The translations under genes were made by a program, and so were the position numbers. From Burkholderiaceae bacterium (GTDB taxonomy: Bacteria; Pseudomonadota; Gammaproteobacteria; Burkholderiales; Burkholderiaceae_B): 64,000 nt of DNA. The DNA lies in contig JAOATE010000050.1 of the NCBI GenBank assembly GCA_030158305.1, positions 62,001-126,000 on the forward strand, written 5' to 3'. The notes under the pieces are model-generated. The model saw nothing but the letters and a program-made list of their open reading frames with translations. It was not told where the DNA came from and did not search any database. Positions 1 through 9,468 of the stretch are shown one piece after another (position 1 is the stretch's first letter; every line of letters begins with the position of its first letter).

Positions 1-722
1 GTTGTACCCCCTTTTGAAGTGACTCGTTCACGCAGGGTGGCGGGTGTCTCGGGTGATGCGCTGGCAAGTTTGGTTGCCCCTGCCAAGGTGGCCAAGGCAA
101 GTTCTTTTGCCTGGCTGGAAGTCAGCCCAAGAGCCTCTCCTCCTTTGACTAAAGCCTCTAAAAATAAGAATACGTAGGCTGGTCCGCTTCCCGATAGCGC
201 GGTGACCGCGTCAATGGCGGCATCGTCATTGACCCAAACAGCTTGTCCGACAGCAGAAAGAAGACCCGTTGCAATCAAGCGGTCTTCGGCTGAAAGACCT
301 GCGGGCGCGGCTAGACCAGTCACCCCTGCACCCACCAGTGCTGGTGTATTGGGCATACATCGGACAATATTTTGATAGGGAGCTTGTGGTGATCCACACC
401 AAGTCGCTAAGGATGAAATAGAAATACCTGCTGCAATACTGATGATCAAGGTGTCGGCTGACATCCACTGCTTGCATTGCAAGACAACCTCTTTCATTTG
501 TTGAGGCTTAACAGCAAAAATCCATACGCGATGATGACGCAATGTCGCATCAGGCCCTGCACTGGTACTGACTCCGCGCTTGTCCCACTGCGTTCGCAAT
601 GCGTCGGCAACCTCGATTACGTGTATGTTCTCTAGAGGACATTTCTGATTGATCAGGCCGGAAACTAGCGCATTTGCCATATTGCCGCCACCGATAAACG
701 CCACTGAAGGAAAATTAGTCAT
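1..722 (-). CDS. proC: pyrroline-5-carboxylate reductase (3' end cut by the window edge)
   Basis: Last step of proline synthesis, reducing pyrroline-5-carboxylate with NAD(P)H in the cytoplasm. The reading frame stays open from 722 to the left edge. It begins MTNFPSVAFIGGGNMANALV, a Rossmann GxGxxA-type nucleotide site, contains VKPQQM and RCMPNTPALVGAGVT, and near the edge reads ALSGSGPAYVF and VTSKGGTT, close to the P5CR signature. About 240 codons are visible, so only the C-terminal tail should be missing. An in-frame ATG at 734 is an alternative start; 722 is preferred because a GGATGG lies just upstream. It is the last visible gene of the ridA-recG-oxyR-ubiA-proC run, 70 bases after ubiA. 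Confidence 0.93.
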   Translation of the reverse strand, partial: MTNFPSVAFIGGGNMANALVSGLINQKCPLENIHVIEVADALRTQWDKRGVSTSAGPDATLRHHRVWIFAVKPQQMKEVVLQCKQWMSADTLIISIAAGISISSLATWCGSPQAPYQNIVRCMPNTPALVGAGVTGLAAPAGLSAEDRLIATGLLSAVGQAVWVNDDAAIDAVTALSGSGPAYVFLFLEALVKGGEALGLTSSQAKELALATLAGATKLASASPETPATLRERVTSKGGT

Positions 723-792
723 CACACCATCCATCTGAATCTATAGACATCAATATAAGAAAACTAAAAAACTGAAAAGTTTGAGATCAAAT

Positions 793-1647
793 CTAGCCCA
801 GCACTTCAAGTCCAATACCAACGCATACTGCGGCACCAAACCAAGTGTTGTGTAGAAATGCTTTAAAGCAGGCTTGGCGGTCACGACCTCGAATCCATTG
901 AATGTGTTTTGCAGCAATCATGGCTGATAGGCTGAGTGCTGCAAAATACATCCACCCGTACCCCAGCCAGTCGCCAGCAACACCGAGTAAAAGAAGCGTC
1001 AAGCCGTAGCAAAGCGCCACAAAAAAAACATCATAGCGACCAAAAGTAATCGCTGAAGATTTAACCCCTAACCGCAAATCATCATCACGATCGACCATTG
1101 CGTATTCTGTGTCGTAGGCGATCGCCCAAAAGATATTGGCAATGAGTAGTAGCCAAGCAACGGCGGGGATTGATCCCTGAATCGCTGCAAAACTCATCGG
1201 AATACCGAAACCAAAGGCAATACCAAGATATGCCTGTGGAATGGCAAAGAACCTTTTAAATAATGGATAAGTCACGGCTAAAAAAGCAGCTACGCCTGCC
1301 AGCAGGATAGTGAGAGGATTCGTCGTCAGCACGAGCCCCAAGCTGATGAAACCAAGCGCCGCAGCGACATAGAGTGCCTCGCGTGGAGCAAGTGCACCCG
1401 TTGCAAGCACCCTCTCTTGTGTGCGTTTGACATGCAGATCAACGTCGCGGTCAAAGTAATCATTCATGGCACACCCTGCTGAGCGCATTAGTATGGTGCC
1501 CAAGATAAAAACAACCAAGATGTGCCATTCTGGGAAACCATCAGCCGCGGCAAATAGAGCCCAAAGTGTAGGCCAAAGCAATAACAAAATTCCAATGGGC
1601 TTATCCAGACGAACTAAGCGCCAGTAAAGTTTTAGTTTTGTCATCAA
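793..1647 (-). CDS. ubiA: 4-hydroxybenzoate octaprenyltransferase
   Basis: Integral membrane prenyltransferase that attaches the polyprenyl tail to 4-hydroxybenzoate in ubiquinone synthesis. It has 284 residues, the usual length for UbiA. The first aspartate-rich motif NDYFDRDVD (about residues 62-70) and the second, YDTEYAMVDRDDDLRLG (about 178-194), are both intact. Several hydrophobic segments fit the multi-helix fold. It lies 8 bases downstream of oxyR on the same strand, so co-transcription is likely. The enzyme making its aromatic substrate, UbiC, is encoded about 31 kb away at 32199. Confidence 0.96.
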   Translation of the reverse strand: MMTKLKLYWRLVRLDKPIGILLLLWPTLWALFAAADGFPEWHILVVFILGTILMRSAGCAMNDYFDRDVDLHVKRTQERVLATGALAPREALYVAAALGFISLGLVLTTNPLTILLAGVAAFLAVTYPLFKRFFAIPQAYLGIAFGFGIPMSFAAIQGSIPAVAWLLLIANIFWAIAYDTEYAMVDRDDDLRLGVKSSAITFGRYDVFFVALCYGLTLLLLGVAGDWLGYGWMYFAALSLSAMIAAKHIQWIRGRDRQACFKAFLHNTWFGAAVCVGIGLEVLG

Positions 1648-1655
1648 AGTAGGTT

Positions 1656-2600
1656 TTAGTGAGCCTGTGGTGGTTGTGGCAACATGTGGACGTCCTGTAA
1701 TTGACAGGCATATACGGCTTGGGCAAGAGCCTCTATGGCCGCAGCGCGTGGGAAACTTTTTCTCCAGGCTAAAACAACACGACGATCAGGTACTGGACGA
1801 TCGAAAGGAATGTAACGTAGCAGTTTGTTGTTGCGATCCTCTTTTGGAACGGATGTCCGAGGCATCACTGTAATGCCTATGCCTGCGGCCACCATGTGAC
1901 GGATGGTTTCCAAGGAAGAGCCTTCAAAGGTGCGCTGTATGCCTTCGCTCGATGCTGCAAAGCGAGAAAGTTCGGGACAGACCTCAAGCACTTGATCTCG
2001 AAAGCAGTGTCCGCTTCCGAGCAACAGCATATTTTGCTGTTTCAAGTCTTCAGCTGAGATGGATTTGCGATCGGCCCAAGGGTGGCCTGCGGGAATGACC
2101 ACAATAAATTCTTCGTCATAAAGTGGTTGTGTCATCAGACCCGCATCAGGTAAGGGTAAAGCCATGATGGCACAGTCAATTTCCCCTTGGCGCAACAGCT
2201 CAATCAGTTTGACCGTAAAGTTCTCTTGCAAAATAAGAGGCATTTGAGGCGTGCGTTCAATCTGGGCTGGCACGAGTTTAGGCAGAAGATACGGTCCAAT
2301 CGTGTGGATCACGCCCACACGTAAGGCGCCTGCCAAGGGGTCGTGTCCCAGTCGGGCGAGTTCTTTTAAGTTAGCGCTTTCCTCAAGGACTTTTTGGGCT
2401 TGAGAAACGATCTGTTGACCGATTGCAGTGACTCCGACTTCGGTGCCACCTCGTTCAAATAGTGTGATTCCAAGCTCGTCTTCAAGTTTACGAATGGCAA
2501 CAGAAAGAGTCGGTTGACTCACGAAACAGGCTTCAGCAGCTCGTCCAAAATGACGCTCTCTCGCGACTGCCACGATGTACTTCAGTTCGGTCAAAGTCAT
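1656..2600 (-). CDS. oxyR: hydrogen-peroxide-sensing LysR regulator OxyR
   Basis: LysR-type transcription factor of 314 residues. The N-terminal winged helix-turn-helix reads FGRAAEACFVSQPTLSVAIR. In the sensor domain GSGHCFRDQVLEVC places two cysteines at residues 199 and 208, exactly the pair that forms the peroxide-induced disulfide in Escherichia coli OxyR. That makes OxyR much more likely than another LysR protein. It sits between recG and ubiA on the same strand, with 60 bases to recG and 8 to ubiA. No catalase or peroxidase gene is adjacent, so its targets must lie outside the window. Confidence 0.94.
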   Translation of the reverse strand: MTLTELKYIVAVARERHFGRAAEACFVSQPTLSVAIRKLEDELGITLFERGGTEVGVTAIGQQIVSQAQKVLEESANLKELARLGHDPLAGALRVGVIHTIGPYLLPKLVPAQIERTPQMPLILQENFTVKLIELLRQGEIDCAIMALPLPDAGLMTQPLYDEEFIVVIPAGHPWADRKSISAEDLKQQNMLLLGSGHCFRDQVLEVCPELSRFAASSEGIQRTFEGSSLETIRHMVAAGIGITVMPRTSVPKEDRNNKLLRYIPFDRPVPDRRVVLAWRKSFPRAAAIEALAQAVYACQLQDVHMLPQPPQAH

Positions 2601-2660
2601 AACAGATTCAGCTTTTGAAAGTCAAAACGTTTAAATTAAAAAAAAATGGATAAAAAAAAC

Positions 2661-4742
2661 CTAACCACGCAGATAATCTTCGCGCCCTCGCATCCAGCGA
2701 CTGAGATGGCGTTGAACGACTTCAGGCGAATTTTTTCTGAGATCTGTTGCGACCTCTCTAGCCATGCGCACAAGTGCAGAGTCGGTTGCCAGATCAGCAA
2801 AGCGGAGCAAAGTCATCCCTGATTGCCGAGCACCGAGTAGTTCGCCTGGTCCACGCAGATCCAAATCTCGCTGCGCGATTTCAAAACCGTCTTGCGTTTC
2901 ATACATGGCTCGCAAACGTTGACGTGCGATCATAGAAAGTGGCGTTTGATACAGCAAGACGCACACGGACTGTAAAGCCCCCCTCCCCACGCGGCCTCTC
3001 AACTGATGAAGCTGAGCCAAGCCGAAGCGCTCCGCATGCTCAATCACCATGAGCGAGGCGTTTGGTACATCCACGCCCACTTCAATGACGGTGGTCGCCA
3101 CGAGGACATCAATATCCCCCTTGCGAAATGCTTGCATCACTTGTGCTTTTTCAGCAGTCGGCAGTCGGCCATGCACTAGACCAACGTTGAGTCCCTCAAG
3201 GGCCTCGGTTAAGTCTCTATGCGTATCAACGGCAGTTTGAAGATCTAGGGCTTCACTTTCTTCGACCAAAGGACACACCCAATACGTCTGTTGACCTTTG
3301 GCGACAGCTTGAGCGACATGTTCGATCAACTCACCGCGCCGGTCAGAAGCGATCAGTTTGGTGACAATGGGCGTTCTGCCTGGGGGAAGTTCATCAATAG
3401 AGGAAACCTCAAGATCCGCATAAAAAGTCATTGCCAGCGTGCGTGGTATGGGCGTCGCACTCATCGTCAGTTGATGGGGAACAAACTCGATATCGTCCTC
3501 GCCTTTGCGGGAAAGGGTCAGCCGCTGCGTCACACCAAAGCGATGCTGTTCATCAACAATAATGAGACCAAGCGAGTGAAACTCTACGCCGTCTTGAATC
3601 AGTGCTTGTGTGCCAACGATGAGTTTCGCTTCGCCTGATCCAATGTCTTGTAATGCTTCACGACGAGCTTTGGCCGTGACACTCCCAGCTAACCAAGTCA
3701 CTTTGATGCCTAGCGGCTCACACCAAGACTTGAGCTTGACGTAATGTTGCTCAGCCAAAATTTCCGTAGGAGCCATTAAGGCAACCTGGGCACCTTGCTC
3801 GATGGCTTGAAGCGCTGCAAGTGCGGCAACAATAGTCTTGCCGCTACCGACATCTCCTTGCAGCAACCGATACATTGGATACGCTCGCCCTAGGTCCGCG
3901 CCAATCTCGGCACTCACTCTCTGTTGTGCAGCCGTTAATGAAAAAGGCAGCGCAGCTTTTAACCGCGCAACCAAACTTTGAGGAGAAGTATTGACCTCGA
4001 ACGCATGCGCCCGTTTGCTTTGCCGCGCAGCGCGTGCCGCGGCAAGGGAAAGTTGTTGCGCAAGAAGTTCATCAAATTTGATGCGTATCCAAGCGGGATG
4101 TTCATGCTCCATCAGCGCAAGAGCATCCATATCAGGAGTCGGTGCATGAAGAGTGCGAATCGCCTGCTCGAAACTCATCAAGTCGAATTGTTGAACCAAT
4201 TTAGCAGGCAAAGTATCCGTTAAATTAGCAGCACTGAGCGCTTGCGTGATCGCTTTGCGTAAGCTTGGCTGTGACAACCCCTCTGTGGTTGGATACACAG
4301 GTGTTAACGCAGCTGAGAGCGGTGCGCCAAGTGTCGAGATACGGGGGTGAATGATTTCAAAGCCATACATTCCACCGCGCACCTCACCACGTATACGCCA
4401 TCTCTTACCGGCTTGCATCTGGCTCAGTTGACTGGGATAAAACGTCAGCCAGCGTAATGCAATTTCGGCAGTGTCATCTTTGATCGTCGCAGTGAGTTGA
4501 CGTCTTGGCTTGAGTAAAACATCTGATCTGACGACTTCGCCTTCGATTTGTGCAGACATGCCTGGACGCAAACTGGCAATTTCTTGAATCTGTGTTTCGT
4601 CCTCGTAGCGGATTGGCAAATGAAGAATAAATGCTTCGGGTGAAGTCAATCCTAGACGCTCTAGCTTTGCGTTGACAGACATATCTGTCCCAACGCCACG
4701 GTTAGGTGAGCGTTTGGGAGAGTATTTGACTGGGTTAGGCAC
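2661..4742 (-). CDS. recG: ATP-dependent DNA helicase RecG
   Basis: Branch-migrating helicase that remodels stalled forks and Holliday junctions. It has 693 residues: an N-terminal OB-fold wedge domain (LRPGMSAQIEGEV region), Walker A GDVGSGKTIVA, DEQH box IIVDEQHRFGV, MSATPIPRTLAM, and C-terminal motifs including VGVDVPNASLMVIEHAERFG and HQLRGRVGRG. The start is a GTG at 4742. It is preferred over the ATG at 4682 because the GVGTD stretch before the ATG matches the conserved N-terminal GVG of RecG, and GGGG precedes the GTG. It lies 27 bases downstream of ridA. Confidence 0.95.
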   Translation of the reverse strand: MPNPVKYSPKRSPNRGVGTDMSVNAKLERLGLTSPEAFILHLPIRYEDETQIQEIASLRPGMSAQIEGEVVRSDVLLKPRRQLTATIKDDTAEIALRWLTFYPSQLSQMQAGKRWRIRGEVRGGMYGFEIIHPRISTLGAPLSAALTPVYPTTEGLSQPSLRKAITQALSAANLTDTLPAKLVQQFDLMSFEQAIRTLHAPTPDMDALALMEHEHPAWIRIKFDELLAQQLSLAAARAARQSKRAHAFEVNTSPQSLVARLKAALPFSLTAAQQRVSAEIGADLGRAYPMYRLLQGDVGSGKTIVAALAALQAIEQGAQVALMAPTEILAEQHYVKLKSWCEPLGIKVTWLAGSVTAKARREALQDIGSGEAKLIVGTQALIQDGVEFHSLGLIIVDEQHRFGVTQRLTLSRKGEDDIEFVPHQLTMSATPIPRTLAMTFYADLEVSSIDELPPGRTPIVTKLIASDRRGELIEHVAQAVAKGQQTYWVCPLVEESEALDLQTAVDTHRDLTEALEGLNVGLVHGRLPTAEKAQVMQAFRKGDIDVLVATTVIEVGVDVPNASLMVIEHAERFGLAQLHQLRGRVGRGALQSVCVLLYQTPLSMIARQRLRAMYETQDGFEIAQRDLDLRGPGELLGARQSGMTLLRFADLATDSALVRMAREVATDLRKNSPEVVQRHLSRWMRGREDYLRG

Positions 4743-4769
4743 GATGACCCCAATTGGGCATTTGAAGCG

Positions 4770-5156
4770 TCAAATGACAATCGTGGCTTCGATCTCAAAC
4801 TGTGCATCTTTAGGCAGGCTACTGACACCCACCGTCGAACGCGCAGGAAATGGTTCAGGAATCAATTCAGCCATGATGCTGTTGACGATGTGGAACTGTT
4901 TGAGGTCAGTCAAAAAAAGAGTCAGTTTGACAATGTTTTCAAGTCGTCCACCTGCAGCCTCAATCACAGCTTGCATGTTGGCAAATGCCTGTCTGACTTG
5001 AGTCTCAAAGTCCTCTGAAACGATGACACCTGTCTCAGGCACCAGACCAATCTGACCGGAAAGAAAAACTAACTGACCAGCAGGGGCTGCAACCGCTTGC
5101 GAGTAAGGTCCAACCGCTGCAGGTGCCGCTTGAGTATGAATGATTCGCTTAGACAT
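4770..5156 (-). CDS. ridA: RidA/YjgF family enamine/imine deaminase
   Basis: Small trimeric cytoplasmic enzyme that hydrolyses reactive 2-aminoacrylate and related imines released by PLP enzymes. It has 128 residues, the normal size. It carries the family hallmarks AVGPYSQAVAAPAGQLVFLSGQIGL near the N-terminus and PARSTVGVSSLPKDAQFEIEATIVI at the C-terminus, including the substrate-carboxylate arginine in PARSTVG. It heads the ridA-recG-oxyR-ubiA-proC run and follows ntrC by 85 bases, a gap holding a 7-bp inverted repeat AACTATT/AATAGTT that may belong to its promoter region. Confidence 0.93.
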   Translation of the reverse strand: MSKRIIHTQAAPAAVGPYSQAVAAPAGQLVFLSGQIGLVPETGVIVSEDFETQVRQAFANMQAVIEAAGGRLENIVKLTLFLTDLKQFHIVNSIMAELIPEPFPARSTVGVSSLPKDAQFEIEATIVI

Positions 5157-5241
5157 TATTGCTCCAATAGATAACTATTAGAGTTTAACGTTCAATAGTT
5201 GAAAGCGATAGGTCGATCAACAAGAAAAACTCATAAATTCC

Positions 5242-6723
5242 CTACTGAGCTGTCTCAGGAGGATTGTCTTGGTATCCGGAATCCATACCAAGCTCACGCA
5301 GTTTTCTGGTGATTGTGTTGCGCCCCATTCCCAGGCGTGCGGCAGCTTCGACACGCCTGCCCCGACAGACCTCCAAAGAAGATTGCAAAATTGTCCGCTC
5401 AAATTGACGCGTCAAGGCAGACCAGACTTCAGGATCTGAACGTGAGAGTCGGGTACTGGCTTCGAGGGCAAGCAGTTGTTGCCAAGTTTGCGCGCTATGT
5501 ATTCTCGACTGAGTGGTTTCAGTTTCAGGTAAATCTGCAGCGCGGACTTCCGCTGGCAAATCGCTTACTTCAACGGTTTGTCCGGGCGCCATGACAGTCA
5601 ACCAATGACAAAAGTTTTCAAGTTGCCTGACGTTTCCGGGGAAATCAAACTGCGCTAAAACTTGCATGGCTTGCTCGGATATCTTTTTAACAGGTACACC
5701 AACGCCGCGCGCGCATACGGACAAAAAGTGTCGAGCCAATTCTGCAATATCTTCACGCCTCTCTCTGAGTGGTGGCAAACGCAGTCTGATCACGTTGAGA
5801 CGATGAAACAAATCCTCACGGAATTTACCTTCACGCACACGTTCTTCTAAAGGCTGATGTGTTGCTGCCACAATTCGAACATCCACCCGCACAGGCTGAG
5901 CGCCACCAACCCGGTAAAACGTTCCGTCAGATAAAACGCGGAGCAGTCGTGTTTGCAATTCAAAAGGCATGTCGCCAATTTCATCAAGAAATAAGGTGCC
6001 GCCACTGGCCTCTTCAAAACGGCCTCGGCGTAAAGAGTTGGCACCCGTGAAGGCCCCGCGTTCGTGTCCAAATAACTCAGCCTCGAGGAGATCACGAGGG
6101 ATCGCGGCAGTGTTCAGGGCCACAAACGGCCCTTTTGAACGAACGCCATGACTATGTAAGGCGCGAGCAACAAGTTCTTTACCTGTTCCCGATTCACCAG
6201 TAATCAAAACTGTGACATTAGAGTGTGCCAAACGTCCGATTGCTCGAAATACCTCCTGCATGGCGACAGAAGATGATTGCGTGAGAATTCCTTTGTCAGA
6301 AGGCGCTGACACAGCAGATCTTTCATCGGAGGCTGCTTGTGACTGACTTCCATCGCTTGGCGAAGGCTCACGCACAGCGCGTGAAATGAGAGCGACCGCT
6401 TCGTTGATGTCAAACGGCTTTGCTAAGTAATCAAAGGCGCCACCTTGAAACGCAGTGACGGTGCTGTCAAGATCGCTATATGCAGTCATGATAATGACTG
6501 GCAAAGAGGGATATTTATCTTTGACATGTTTAAGCAGCGCAAAGCCATCCGTGCCTGGCATACGAATATCCGAAATCAATGCGGCAGGAATTTCAGACTC
6601 AAGCGCGATGGATACATCGCTTGCGCCCACAAAACTTCGCGTCACCATGCCCGCGCGACTCAGCGCTTTTTCGAGCACCCAACGGATGGCTTGATCATCA
6701 TCCACAATCCATACTGGTTTCAT
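5242..6723 (-). CDS. ntrC: nitrogen regulation response regulator NtrC (sigma-54 activator)
   Basis: Phosphorylated by NtrB under nitrogen limitation, it activates sigma-54 promoters such as that of glnA. Domain order: receiver (VDDDQ acidic pocket, phospho-acceptor D52 in SDIRMPGTDG), AAA+ domain with GESGTGKE Walker A and the sigma-54 loop ERGAFTGA, then a Fis-type helix-turn-helix (VEAAARLGMGRNTITRKLRELG). The start is set at the ATG at 6723, which overlaps the ntrB stop as ATGA and has GGAG 5 bases upstream; the frame stays open to 6741. Length is 493 residues. It is the last gene of glnA-ntrB-ntrC. Confidence 0.95.
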   Translation of the reverse strand: MKPVWIVDDDQAIRWVLEKALSRAGMVTRSFVGASDVSIALESEIPAALISDIRMPGTDGFALLKHVKDKYPSLPVIIMTAYSDLDSTVTAFQGGAFDYLAKPFDINEAVALISRAVREPSPSDGSQSQAASDERSAVSAPSDKGILTQSSSVAMQEVFRAIGRLAHSNVTVLITGESGTGKELVARALHSHGVRSKGPFVALNTAAIPRDLLEAELFGHERGAFTGANSLRRGRFEEASGGTLFLDEIGDMPFELQTRLLRVLSDGTFYRVGGAQPVRVDVRIVAATHQPLEERVREGKFREDLFHRLNVIRLRLPPLRERREDIAELARHFLSVCARGVGVPVKKISEQAMQVLAQFDFPGNVRQLENFCHWLTVMAPGQTVEVSDLPAEVRAADLPETETTQSRIHSAQTWQQLLALEASTRLSRSDPEVWSALTRQFERTILQSSLEVCRGRRVEAAARLGMGRNTITRKLRELGMDSGYQDNPPETAQ

Positions 6724-7772
6724 AGCGGCTCCATGGGACACATCAGACGAAACTCGGTGTGACCGGGTCTCGAGTCAAACTCAATAACGCCTCCATGCTG
6801 TTGAACAAAATCTTGGGCAAGGCTCAGTCCTAAGCCTGTCCCTCCTTCGCGTCCAGTCACAAGAGGATGAAAAATTCGATCATGGAGATTTGCAGGCACT
6901 CCGGGGCCGTTATCAATGACTGACACGACGACGGCCAACCGATGTTGCTTGTGTCTGAGCAATACCTGACGGGCAATACGTGTTTTTAAAATGATTTGGG
7001 GTTGAATAGTCGGCGTCGATCCTGTCATGACTTGAGCTGCATTGCGCACCACATTTAAAAGTGCTTGCATCAGCCTGGCAGGATCAGCACGAAACTCAGG
7101 CATCGAGGCGTCGTAATCACGAATCAATGCGACTTCTCTGAATTCAGCCCTAACCAAGGCGCATACGCGCTCACAGACTTCATGAATATTGACCTGTTGC
7201 CATTGCACAGGCATGCGTTGAGGGGCGGCTAACCGATCAACCAGTGCTTGAAGTCGATCAGCTTCAGAAATGATGACGCGTGTGTATTCTTGTAAGGCAG
7301 GATCAGGCAGTTCAGATTCCAGGAGTTGTGCGGCACCACGTAAGCCACCTAATGGGTTTTTGACCTCGTGGGCGAGATTTCGAAGCAACTCGTGTTGGGT
7401 TTCGATCTCGTCTACCAAACGAATACTGCGGTCAACTAATACGCGTTGCTCAATGTCTTTAATTTCAAGCAGAGCAGCCCAAGGTTTATTGGTCAGAGCG
7501 ATCGACGTCACGCCTACTTCGACCGTTTCGGCGCCACGTCGAGTCCGTGCAAATTGACGACAGTCGTCTACTTCGCCTGAGCAGGCTTGTTGGATAGAGT
7601 GTTCAAGTGCGGAATCGCGCTCAAATAAAAAATCGGCCCGCGTGCCAATCAAGTGGCGCTTGGACCGACCGAACATCATTTCTGCAGCCGCATTAGCCTC
7701 TGCAACCTCGCCATTACGGTTCAGCAATAGAACTGTGGTGGCAAGTAGATCGAAGGCTTCAACGGGGATCAT
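6720..7772 (-). CDS. ntrB: nitrogen regulation sensor kinase NtrB
   Basis: Cytoplasmic PAS-containing histidine kinase/phosphatase (350 residues) that controls NtrC under P-II input. It has an N-terminal PAS region (VAEANAAAEMMFGRSKRHLIG), phospho-acceptor H-box NLAHEVKNPLGGLRGAAQLL, an N-box with NVVRNAAQ, and G-boxes DNGPGVP and GGTGLGLSLAQDFVQQHGG. There is no membrane segment, as expected. It overlaps ntrC by 4 bases and follows glnA by 43 bases, the enteric-type glnA-ntrBC order. The P-II protein that should modulate it is encoded at 34408-34746. Confidence 0.94.
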   Translation of the reverse strand: MIPVEAFDLLATTVLLLNRNGEVAEANAAAEMMFGRSKRHLIGTRADFLFERDSALEHSIQQACSGEVDDCRQFARTRRGAETVEVGVTSIALTNKPWAALLEIKDIEQRVLVDRSIRLVDEIETQHELLRNLAHEVKNPLGGLRGAAQLLESELPDPALQEYTRVIISEADRLQALVDRLAAPQRMPVQWQQVNIHEVCERVCALVRAEFREVALIRDYDASMPEFRADPARLMQALLNVVRNAAQVMTGSTPTIQPQIILKTRIARQVLLRHKQHRLAVVVSVIDNGPGVPANLHDRIFHPLVTGREGGTGLGLSLAQDFVQQHGGVIEFDSRPGHTEFRLMCPMEPL

Positions 7773-7815
7773 GGGTATCAGGCCGGGAGGCCCGACCCCA
7801 AGTTTTGTCGGCAGA

Positions 7816-9228
7816 TTAGAGGCTGTAGTACATGTCGAATTCGACGGGATGTGTCGTCATGCGAAGACGATTCACTTCATTCATCTTGAGCTCAACATAC
7901 GCATCCAGCATCTCGTTCGTGAACACGCCACCACGAGTCAAGAATTCGCGGTCGTTGTTCAAGGCTTCGAGAGCCTGCTCAAGCGAACTGCAAACTGTTG
8001 GGATCTTTGCATCTTCTTCGGGTGGCAAATCGTACAGATTCTTGTCGGCTGGATCGCCAGGGTGAATCTTGTTTTGCACACCATCCAGACCTGCCATCAT
8101 CAAGGCAGAGAATGCCAAGTATGGGTTAGCAAGTGGATCTGGGAAACGTGCCTCGATGCGGCGGCCCTTAGGGTTAGCCACGTGAGGAATACGGATCGAA
8201 GCTGAGCGGTTGCGTGCTGAATAAGCAAGCTTGACTGGTGCTTCATAGTGAGGGACCAGACGCTTGTATGAGTTAGTACCTGGGTTGGTGATTGCGTTGA
8301 GTGCGCGGGCATGCTTGATGATGCCGCCAATGTAATACAAAGCGAACTCTGACAAACCAGCATAGCCGTTACCAGCGAACAAGTTCTGACCGTCTTTCCA
8401 GATTGACTGGTGGACGTGCATGCCTGAACCATTGTCACCCACGATTGGCTTGGGCATAAACGTTGCTGTTTTGCCGTAAGCATGTGCCACGTTGTGAATG
8501 GTGTACTTCATGATCTGGTTCCAGTCGGCACGCTGAACCAATGTGCTGAACTTTGTACCGATCTCAAGCTGACCCGCGCCTGCGACTTCGTGGTGATGCA
8601 CTTCAACAGGAATGCCAGCCTCTTCGAGCAAAATACACATTTCTGAGCGCATGTCTTGCATGGAGTCGACGGGGGGGACTGGGAAGTAGCCACCTTTGAC
8701 ACGTGGACGGTGAGCGAGGTTACCGCCTTCGCTGTCAGCGCTTGAAGACCAAAAGCCTTCGTCTGATTTGATTTTGACGTGGCAACCGGACATGTCGTCG
8801 CCCCATGTGACGCCGTCAAAAACAAAGAACTCTGGCTCTGGGCCAAAAAAAGCGGTGTCACCTAAACCACTTGACTTGAGGTAAGCCTCGGCGCGCTTGG
8901 CCAGCGAACGTGGATCACGCTCATAGCCCTTCATATCTGAAGGCTCGACCACATCACATGTGATGATCATGGTCGACTCTTCGCGGAATGGATCCATGTG
9001 AGCAGTCGATGCATCGGGCATCAACAACATATCGGAGGCTTCGATACCCTTCCAACCGGCGATTGAGGAACCGTCGAAAGCGTGGCCTTCGTTGAACTTG
9101 TCCTCGCCCATCTGGCTGACGGGCACGGAGACGTGCTGTTCTTTACCCAGCGTATCCGTGAAGCGGAAATCAACGAATTTGACTTCGTTTTCAGTAATTT
9201 TCTTCAGAACGTCTTGAGGGGTGCTCAT
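7816..9228 (-). CDS. glnA: glutamine synthetase, type I
   Basis: Central ammonium-assimilating enzyme, ATP-dependent ligation of ammonia to glutamate; dodecameric and cytoplasmic. It has 470 residues. Recognisable are the beta-Grasp N-domain ([17 protein letters not shown]), the latch [10 protein letters not shown], metal/ATP site residues in [11 protein letters not shown], the glutamate loop [18 protein letters not shown] and the adenylylation loop NLYDLPPEE, indicating GlnE-type regulation (GSI-beta). A GGAG lies 8 bases before the ATG. The gene is preceded by a sigma-54 promoter and NtrC-like sites (separate entries) and followed by ntrB. Confidence 0.98.
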   Translation of the reverse strand: MSTPQDVLKKITENEVKFVDFRFTDTLGKEQHVSVPVSQMGEDKFNEGHAFDGSSIAGWKGIEASDMLLMPDASTAHMDPFREESTMIITCDVVEPSDMKGYERDPRSLAKRAEAYLKSSGLGDTAFFGPEPEFFVFDGVTWGDDMSGCHVKIKSDEGFWSSSADSEGGNLAHRPRVKGGYFPVPPVDSMQDMRSEMCILLEEAGIPVEVHHHEVAGAGQLEIGTKFSTLVQRADWNQIMKYTIHNVAHAYGKTATFMPKPIVGDNGSGMHVHQSIWKDGQNLFAGNGYAGLSEFALYYIGGIIKHARALNAITNPGTNSYKRLVPHYEAPVKLAYSARNRSASIRIPHVANPKGRRIEARFPDPLANPYLAFSALMMAGLDGVQNKIHPGDPADKNLYDLPPEEDAKIPTVCSSLEQALEALNNDREFLTRGGVFTNEMLDAYVELKMNEVNRLRMTTHPVEFDMYYSL

Positions 9229-9304
9229 TATTTGACTCCGCTAAAAATATATAAGTAAAAATAATTAAATATGATTGGTATATAAAACGTATGTAAAACG
9301 ATAA

Positions 9305-9320
9305 AGCAAAAACTGTGCCA
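9305..9320 (-). promoter_or_regulatory. sigma-54 (-24/-12) promoter of glnA
   Basis: Read on the minus strand the site is TGGCACAGTTTTTGCT, matching the RpoN consensus TGGCAC-N5-TTGCW. The invariant GG (9319-9318) and GC (9307-9306) are separated by the required 10 bases. The predicted transcript would start about 12 bases downstream, near 9294, leaving a leader of roughly 65 nt before the glnA ATG at 9228. Confidence 0.85.
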
Positions 9321-9371
9321 GTTATTTTAGCTGGCTGCGCCCTTTATAGGCGCATTTAAAGCGATCCAAAA

Positions 9372-9430
9372 AGCACTATTTTGGTGCAAAAATTACTTCG
9401 ATGCACCATATTGCGCACCAAAATAGTGAT
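9372..9430. promoter_or_regulatory. cluster of NtrC-like enhancer sites upstream of glnA
   Basis: AGCACTATTTTGGTGCA at 9372-9388 matches 15 of 17 bases of the enteric NtrC consensus TGCACCAAAATGGTGCA when read in reverse complement. CGCACCAAAATAGTGAT at 9414-9430 matches about 13 of 17, and TGCACCA at 9402-9408 is a further half-site. The two outer sites form a 14-base inverted repeat (9374-9387 with 9415-9428). The cluster lies 50-110 bases upstream of the -24 element, a normal distance for looping to sigma-54 polymerase. Confidence 0.78.
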
Positions 9431-9468
9431 TGATGCGCAAAAGTTGTGATTGGTTCAGAACGATAACA

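Noticed and set aside
5157-5241. AACTATT/AATAGTT inverted repeat as an ntrC terminator
   Set aside because: AT-only stem with a 14-base loop and no T-tract; at most a weak operator near ridA.
7773-7815. Hairpin GGCC-GGGA-GGCC between glnA and ntrB as an attenuator
   Set aside because: Only 4-5 base pairs and no T-tract; too weak to list as a feature.
9336-9354. TGCGCC/GGCGCA hairpin as a terminator for hemW
   Set aside because: No T-tract follows on the minus strand, and its position between the glnA enhancer and promoter makes a regulatory dyad more plausible.
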